This document shows, piece by piece, positions 7,143 through 10,197 of a stretch of DNA of 10,197 nucleotides. Position 1 is the first letter of the stretch. Each line of letters starts with the position of its first letter. The translations under genes and the position numbers were made by a program. The DNA is from JAFASC01 sp034669505 (GTDB lineage Bacteria; Pseudomonadota; Alphaproteobacteria; Rhizobiales; Beijerinckiaceae): positions 1 through 10,197 of the forward strand of contig JAXDNJ010000068.1 in assembly GCA_034669505.1 (NCBI GenBank), given 5' to 3'. The notes below the pieces were generated by a model. That model made no database searches and was not told the origin of the DNA. It saw only the letters and a list, made by a program, of their open reading frames with translations.

Positions 7143-7170
7143 AGCCCAATTTTGCGGGCAAAATAGGGCT
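7143..7170. promoter_or_regulatory. near-perfect 28-bp palindrome in the lipoprotein/rsmI divergent region
   Basis: Left arm AGCCCAATTTTGC (7143-7155), 2-nt spacer GG, right arm GCAAAATAGGGCT (7158-7170): 12 of 13 positions pair, the one mismatch being A7148/A7165. It lies in the 94-bp gap between the lipoprotein ATG at 7135 and the rsmI ATG at 7230, ending 7 nt upstream of the former. It could be an operator for a dimeric regulator, or an RNA hairpin in the lipoprotein mRNA leader that limits ribosome access. I do not recognise the motif. If the lipoprotein gene starts further upstream, the palindrome would be inside its coding region. Confidence 0.5.
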
Positions 7171-7229
7171 TTACTTCCTCGTGGGAGCGCGTTCTGTATG
7201 ACGAACAAATCAGCTTCTTTGCCGAACAC

Positions 7230-8198
7230 ATGATCCGTCCGGAAATCACTAGGTCAAACAGCCCCGGGCACTCGGCATCCGAGCGGCAAGGCGGCGGCAA
7301 CAGCTTCGTCGCCCTCGGCCTCCGCGCTGAGGTAGAGCCGCTCGAGCCGGGATTGCACGTCGTCGCAACTCCGATCGGCAACCTCCGAGACATATCCCTG
7401 CGAGGGCTGGCAACGCTTGCCGCGGCCGACGCCGTGATCGCGGAGGACACCCGCGTCACAAAGGTTCTGCTCGCCCATTACGGGATTTCGACGCCGCTCG
7501 TCGCCTACCACGAGCACAACGCCGCCGTGGTGCGCCCGCATCTCCTAGCCCGGCTGGAAAACGGGGCGGCGCTGGCGCTTGTCTCCGATGCCGGCACGCC
7601 GCTCGTCTCCGACCCCGGCTTCAAGCTGGTGTCCGAAGCGCTCGCGCAGGGTGCGCCCGTCACAGCTGTGCCCGGCGCCTCAGCGGTGCTCGCCGCGCTC
7701 GTCATTGCGGGTCTGCCGACCGACCGCTTCTTCTTCGAAGGTTTTCTGCCGCAGAAGCAGGGGGCGCGGCGCACGCGGATTGCCGAGCTCTCCGCCATCC
7801 CCGGCACGCTGGTATTCTTCGAATCGCCGCGGCGGCTCGCTGGCATGTTGGCGGATCTCGCGGCCGTTCTCGGCGTGCGGCAGGCGGCAATCGCGCGCGA
7901 ACTGACGAAGCATTTCGAGACGGTGCGCCGTGGCCGCTTGCCGGAACTCGCGGCCGCATTGGCGAGCGAAGAGCCGCCCAGGGGCGAGATCGTGGTTCTC
8001 GTTGCGCCGTCCGCCGGGAACGCAGACGCCGGTCTCGATGACGCGGCGATCGACGCCAAACTGCACGAAGCGCTGCGCACGTTGAGCGTGAAGGATGCAG
8101 CAAGCGTCGTCGCCGCTGAAAGCGGGCAGAAGCGGCGCAAAATCTATGCGCGCGCGATCACGCTCGCCGCCGCAAGCGACAAAACGCGGGACGAATGA
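7230..8198 (+). CDS. rsmI: 16S rRNA (cytidine1402-2'-O)-methyltransferase
   Basis: SAM-dependent tetrapyrrole-methylase-fold enzyme that 2'-O-methylates C1402 in the decoding centre of 16S rRNA, acting on the 30S subunit. The 322 residues contain the family signatures: GLHVVATPIGNLRDISLR (41-58), VIAEDTR (69-75), SDAGTPLVSDPG (109-120, SAM-binding loop), VPGASAVLAAL (137-147) and FFFEGFLP (157-164). The C-terminal segment AAESGQKRRKIYARAI is also typical. Compared with the usual start just before GLYVVATPIGN, this frame adds about 39 residues. Alphaproteobacterial members often carry such extensions, so ATG 7230 is retained, although no clear Shine-Dalgarno precedes it and the true start could lie downstream. 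It is divergent from the lipoprotein gene. Its stop overlaps the yraN start as ATGA, so the two are translationally coupled. Confidence 0.93.
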   Translation: MIRPEITRSNSPGHSASERQGGGNSFVALGLRAEVEPLEPGLHVVATPIGNLRDISLRGLATLAAADAVIAEDTRVTKVLLAHYGISTPLVAYHEHNAAVVRPHLLARLENGAALALVSDAGTPLVSDPGFKLVSEALAQGAPVTAVPGASAVLAALVIAGLPTDRFFFEGFLPQKQGARRTRIAELSAIPGTLVFFESPRRLAGMLADLAAVLGVRQAAIARELTKHFETVRRGRLPELAAALASEEPPRGEIVVLVAPSAGNADAGLDDAAIDAKLHEALRTLSVKDAASVVAAESGQKRRKIYARAITLAAASDKTRDE

Positions 8199-8566
8199 GC
8201 CGCGAAAGGCGGCTTCGCGCCGGGCTCTTCGGCCGTCGCGCCGAATCCCTTGCAATCCTGTTCCTGCGTGCGCGCGGCTATCGCATCCTGGCTCGGACCT
8301 ACGTCGTGCGCGGCGGCGAGATCGACATCATCGCGCGACGCGGAAGCGCCGTCGCTTTCGTCGAAGTGAAAGCGCGTCCGACCCTCGAAGACGCCTTGAT
8401 TGCTGTCACGCCTGCGAAGCAAAGACGCATGTCGATCGCTGCGCGTCATTGGCTCGGCACGAATCAATGGGCCATGCGATGCAGCCAGCGCGGCGATCTC
8501 ATCGCAATCGCGCCGTGGCGCCTTCCACGCCATCTCATCGGCGCGGTCGAACTACGTCTCGACTGA
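8195..8566 (+). CDS. yraN: YraN / UPF0102 family protein
   Basis: A 123-residue soluble protein with a restriction-endonuclease-like core. It matches UPF0102 across its whole length: G..GRRAE.LA..FLRARGYRILARTYVVRGGEIDIIA, with the acidic GEIDII box at 41-46 and the EVKAR box at 57-61. Together with Glu17 these resemble a PD-(D/E)xK nuclease site, so nucleic-acid cleavage or Holliday-junction-type activity has been suggested for the family. The cellular role is not settled. The start ATG at 8195 overlaps the rsmI TGA stop (ATGA). rsmI-yraN adjacency is widely conserved in alphaproteobacteria. In many Hyphomicrobiales gshB follows, but here a small unrelated gene lies in the opposite direction only 2 bp after the stop. 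The length is normal and the frame undisturbed. Confidence 0.92.
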   Translation: MSRERRLRAGLFGRRAESLAILFLRARGYRILARTYVVRGGEIDIIARRGSAVAFVEVKARPTLEDALIAVTPAKQRRMSIAARHWLGTNQWAMRCSQRGDLIAIAPWRLPRHLIGAVELRLD

Positions 8567-8568
8567 AC

Positions 8569-8877
8569 TTACGCCGGGGCCGTCTCGGCGACGATTTCCA
8601 GCGGCGACACCACGATGTCGCCGCCGGCGACGGCCCGCGTCTTTTCATTGTAGGACTTGAAGAAGTCGCGCCCCTGAAGCGTCTTTACGGCTTCATCGTC
8701 GGCAGGCGAGGCGATGTGGTAATAATCCGAGCCGTCCCGCGTCTTCATCACGCGATACGCGATCCTTCCCTTGAGATCGGGATCGTTGTCCAAAGCGGAA
8801 ATGAACTTGGCGATTTCCCGATGCCATGAGTCGGGTGTGCCGTTCGTCAGCCGATACCTGATCAGAAACTGTTTCAT
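8569..8877 (-). CDS. hypothetical small protein, possibly of the dimeric alpha+beta barrel type
   Basis: A 102-residue protein beginning MKQFLIRYRLTNGTPDSWHREI, with no signal peptide or membrane segment. The start is ATG 8877: GGGGAG on the minus strand (8885-8890) lies 7 nt upstream, while the longer open frame to 8991 lacks protein character. A short beta strand followed by a helix containing W17, H18, a second strand (AYRVMKTRDGSDYYHIA), a helix (DDEAVKTLQGRDFFKSYNEKT) and a last strand (DIVVSPLEIV) fit the ferredoxin-like fold. That fold is used by antibiotic-biosynthesis-monooxygenase-like and related small dimeric proteins. The assignment comes from secondary-structure reading only, not clear homology. 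It is divergent from an HxlR regulator stub 127 bp away, suggesting that it was once controlled by that regulator. It is convergent with yraN. Confidence 0.7.
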   Translation of the reverse strand: MKQFLIRYRLTNGTPDSWHREIAKFISALDNDPDLKGRIAYRVMKTRDGSDYYHIASPADDEAVKTLQGRDFFKSYNEKTRAVAGGDIVVSPLEIVAETAPA

Positions 8878-9004
8878 ATATCTGCTCCCCGCTGGCGGTG
8901 GAAACTTGCTGCGCGTCTGCTCTGATCTGGTGCCGACATGAGCAATTTGGCAAGTATGGACAAAATTGATAGCGTACGATTTCATTAACATCGTAGGCCC
9001 GACG
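8878..9004. promoter_or_regulatory. divergent promoter/operator region between the 102-aa gene and the HxlR stub
   Basis: A 127-bp gap, more AT-rich than its surroundings in 8940-8990, between divergent starts at 8877 (-) and 9005 (+). It contains an imperfect inverted repeat, GCGTACGAT (8972-8980) and ATCGTAGGC (8990-8998), with 8 of 9 pairs and a 9-nt spacer, close to the HxlR start. A weaker CAATTT (8943-8948) / AAATTG (8963-8968) repeat is also present. HxlR proteins typically bind palindromes in such divergent gaps, so the first repeat is a reasonable operator candidate. No convincing -35/-10 pair could be fixed by eye. Confidence 0.4.
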
Positions 9005-9097
9005 ATGCCGAAGACAAAAGCAACATCGGCGCGCGGCTGCCCGGTCGAGGCATTTCAGAAGATGATCAGCGGCAAATACAAGCTGCGGATTGTCTGG
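9005..9097 (+). pseudogene. truncated HxlR-family transcriptional regulator (N-terminal stub)
   Basis: From ATG 9005 the frame reads MPKTKATSARGCPVEAFQKM, then ISGKYKLRIVW, up to Trp at 9095-9097. The CPVE...ISGKYK.RIVW pattern is the conserved start of the HxlR winged-helix domain, normally about 100-120 residues and preceded by the key Cys. Only about 31 residues remain. After the Trp the frame stays open to 9322, but what it encodes is simply the antisense of an enoyl-CoA hydratase gene, so the recognition helix and wing are lost. It cannot be a working HxlR regulator. Its position divergent from the 102-aa gene is the usual place for an HxlR gene beside its target. I infer a deletion that removed its 3' part. 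Confidence 0.75.
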
Positions 9098-9545
9098 GCC
9101 GCGGCGGGAGAAGACGAAGCCGATCCATGCCTCTTCGGAGGCAACGCGGATATCCATCGGCAAAAGCATCGTAGCGCCGATGCCGACCGCCGGCCCGTTG
9201 ATCGCCGCGATCACCGGCTTCAGCGATTCGCAAGTCCGCGAGGTGACGCGGCCACCACCGTCGCGATCGTCAGCGCACTCGCTGTCTTACGCGGGGCGCA
9301 CCTGCCTTCACGTTTATCTTGATCGAACGTGTCGGCACCGGCGGAGATCAGCGCTGACGCGGAAAGCGCGGCCAGCGCCGGCGACGATGGCGGCGCGCAC
9401 ATCGTCGTTCTTGTCGGCCGCATCGAACGCGGCGATCAAATCCTGCATCATCGGGCCGGTGAAGGCGTTAAGCTTGTCAGGGCGATTAAGCGTGATCGTC
9501 TGAATCCGGTTCTCGACCTCGCTGCGAATCGTCTCGTAAAGCCAT
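9098..9545 (-). pseudogene. enoyl-CoA hydratase/isomerase (crotonase) pseudogene, frameshifted and C-terminally truncated
   Basis: Read on the minus strand, three frames join into one crotonase. ATG 9545 (preceded by GGGAGGG at 5 nt) gives MA, then one extra T (about 9539) shifts into YETIRSEVENRIQTITLNRP and DKLNAFTGPMMQDLIAAFDA up to GAGRAF. Near 9344 a one-base loss shifts into SAGADTFDQDKREG, and between about 9286 and 9300 a third shift gives DGGGRVTSRTCESLKPVIAA followed by INGPAVGIGATMLLPMDIRV and WIGFVFSRRG. It ends abruptly at 9098, where the HxlR stub begins antisense. About 148 codons remain of a family length of 260-290. The first oxyanion-hole segment, normally CAGADL, reads RVSADL, whereas NGPAVGIGATM is preserved. 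The original product would have hydrated 2-enoyl-CoA in fatty-acid or aromatic-acid breakdown. It is almost certainly non-functional unless the shifts are sequencing errors. Confidence 0.85.
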
Positions 9546-9653
9546 CCAAACCCTCCCGGGCGCCTTGCGGTCTACGTGGCAGCGCTCTGAGCACGGCGCA
9601 TGCTAATAGCACGCAGCGCAGCCAACAATCGGCGCAGGCGCCGCTGCTCTCGG
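9546..9653. other. intergenic region between the receiver/Hpt gene and the crotonase pseudogene
   Basis: 108 bp without a coding frame. It holds the crotonase ribosome-binding site (minus-strand GGGAGGG, 9551-9557) and a short GC hairpin, CGGCGC...GCGCCG (9630-9643). On the minus strand the hairpin is followed by ATTGTTGG and could be a weak terminator for the upstream Hpt gene. The loop is only 2 nt unless the inner pair opens, so this is tentative. No clear promoter was seen. Confidence 0.35.
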
Positions 9654-10197
9654 TCAGGCGGCCGAAGCAAGCCGTGGCTCCGCTCCCTCGTTCTGCGCCA
9701 GGATGATCCTGCATGTCCGCAAACCCGCCTCCACGAGCTGGCGAAGGGCGCCGACGCCATCCGCATCGGGACAGTTTCCGGCCGCCAAGGCTTCAACCTG
9801 TTCGCGACAGCAATCAGCTGCCGCGACGAAGCCGAGATTGCCAAGGACACGGCGGAGAGAGAGGAGAGACACTTCCGCCTCTGTGGCTGTGCCCTCCGCA
9901 AGACGCCGCTCCAATCGTTCAAGGAGAGACGGCACTTCAGTGCCGAAGCATTGAAGGATGTCTTCAACCGTTGATGCATCCAGCTGCTCCAGTAGCGCCT
10001 CAAGCGGGGCGCGGCTGAAGGAGGACGCTTCTGTTCGCGAAGGGTGTTCCTCGCGGATTGCCGGACCCAACATGACACGATCGAGAACCTCATGGAGTTT
10101 CTCGGCATTGATCGGTTTGGCAACGAAAGCATTCATGCCGGCGTCCAGGCAGGCCGCCTGATCGGAGGCAAAGGCGTTCGCCGTCATCGCCACAATC
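9654..10197 (-). CDS. C-terminal part of a receiver-domain protein or hybrid histidine kinase with an Hpt-like domain lacking the phosphoacceptor His
   Basis: The frame is open through the right window edge, so the N-terminus is missing; 180 codons including the stop are present. It starts in the last third of a response-regulator receiver domain: IVAMTANAFASDQAACLDAG then MNAFVAKPINAEKLHEVL, with the conserved Thr (MTAN, ACG at 10182-10184) and switch Lys of the FVAKPI box. The acceptor Asp lies outside. After a roughly 25-residue linker comes a helical domain (about 9680-10020) ending in LLSLRRVLGNLGFVAAADCCREQVE. This aligns with the Hpt core H-S-L-K-G-x-x-x-N-L-G, but the His position is Leu (CTC, 9861-9863) and the Lys and Gly are Arg. 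Receiver-plus-Hpt C-termini are typical of hybrid sensor kinases (BarA/EvgS type), so phosphorelay origin is likely. The missing His argues against phosphotransfer through this domain. Full architecture cannot be seen. Confidence 0.82.
   Translation of the reverse strand, partial: IVAMTANAFASDQAACLDAGMNAFVAKPINAEKLHEVLDRVMLGPAIREEHPSRTEASSFSRAPLEALLEQLDASTVEDILQCFGTEVPSLLERLERRLAEGTATEAEVSLLSLRRVLGNLGFVAAADCCREQVEALAAGNCPDADGVGALRQLVEAGLRTCRIILAQNEGAEPRLASAA

Noticed and set aside
7136..7459. N-terminal extension of the lipoprotein gene upstream of ATG 7135
   Set aside because: It is antisense to conserved rsmI sequence and would place more than 100 residues before the lipobox. An ATG at 7231 with a GGACGG upstream remains a weak alternative.
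8878..8991. 38-residue N-terminal extension of the 102-aa gene
   Set aside because: It covers the divergent promoter gap, and the internal ATG at 8877 has a well-spaced GGGGAG ribosome-binding site.
1..10197. CRISPR array, tRNA or rRNA genes, insertion sequences, attachment sites
   Set aside because: No regularly spaced direct repeats, no cloverleaf with acceptor pairing, no transposase or terminal inverted repeats were seen in the window.

Overview
The window looks like chromosomal DNA of an alphaproteobacterium, most likely of the Hyphomicrobiales (Rhizobiales). It is GC-rich with strongly G/C-biased third positions. The sucA-sucB-MAPEG-lpdA order and the LpoA-like lipoprotein / rsmI / yraN cluster are arrangements I know from that order. 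The taxon is inferred from gene order and protein character, not from a marker gene.

Region 1 (1-5559, + strand) is the 3' part of the 2-oxoglutarate dehydrogenase operon: the C-terminal two thirds of SucA (E1), complete SucB (E2), a small MAPEG-family membrane protein, a DUF4160 / DUF2442 gene pair, and complete dihydrolipoamide dehydrogenase LpdA (E3). From sucB to lpdA the gaps are 18 bp, 6 bp, a 49-bp overlap and 1 bp, so the E3 gene (TTG start) appears translationally coupled to the DUF pair. E1, E2 and E3 together oxidise 2-oxoglutarate to succinyl-CoA in the TCA cycle. The DUF4160/DUF2442 pair resembles small accessory two-gene modules and seems to have been inserted into this core operon. 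A perfect 12-bp hairpin spans the lpdA stop codon.

Region 2 (5570-7135, - strand) holds a lipoprotein of the LpoA / periplasmic-binding-protein type I family (putative penicillin-binding protein activator), followed by a 77-residue secreted peptide gene that is probably co-transcribed. These genes converge on lpdA.

Region 3 (7230-8566, + strand) is rsmI (16S rRNA 2'-O-methyltransferase) and yraN (UPF0102), joined by an ATGA overlap and divergent from the lipoprotein gene. The 94-bp divergent gap contains a near-perfect 28-bp palindrome.

Region 4 (8569-9653) is an eroded accessory patch. It has a 102-residue small protein on the - strand, a divergent N-terminal stub of an HxlR-family regulator, and an enoyl-CoA hydratase pseudogene on the - strand with three frameshifts and no C-terminal half. 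The two stubs meet at one junction near 9097/9098, as if a deletion removed the 3' ends of two convergent genes.

Region 5 (9654-10197, - strand) is the C-terminal end of a response-regulator or hybrid-kinase protein: the end of a receiver domain plus an Hpt-like domain whose phosphorylatable His is replaced by Leu.

The window is mostly housekeeping. The best leads are the DUF4160/DUF2442 pair coupled to lpdA, the His-less Hpt domain, the palindrome upstream of rsmI and the lipoprotein gene, and the HxlR/crotonase scar.
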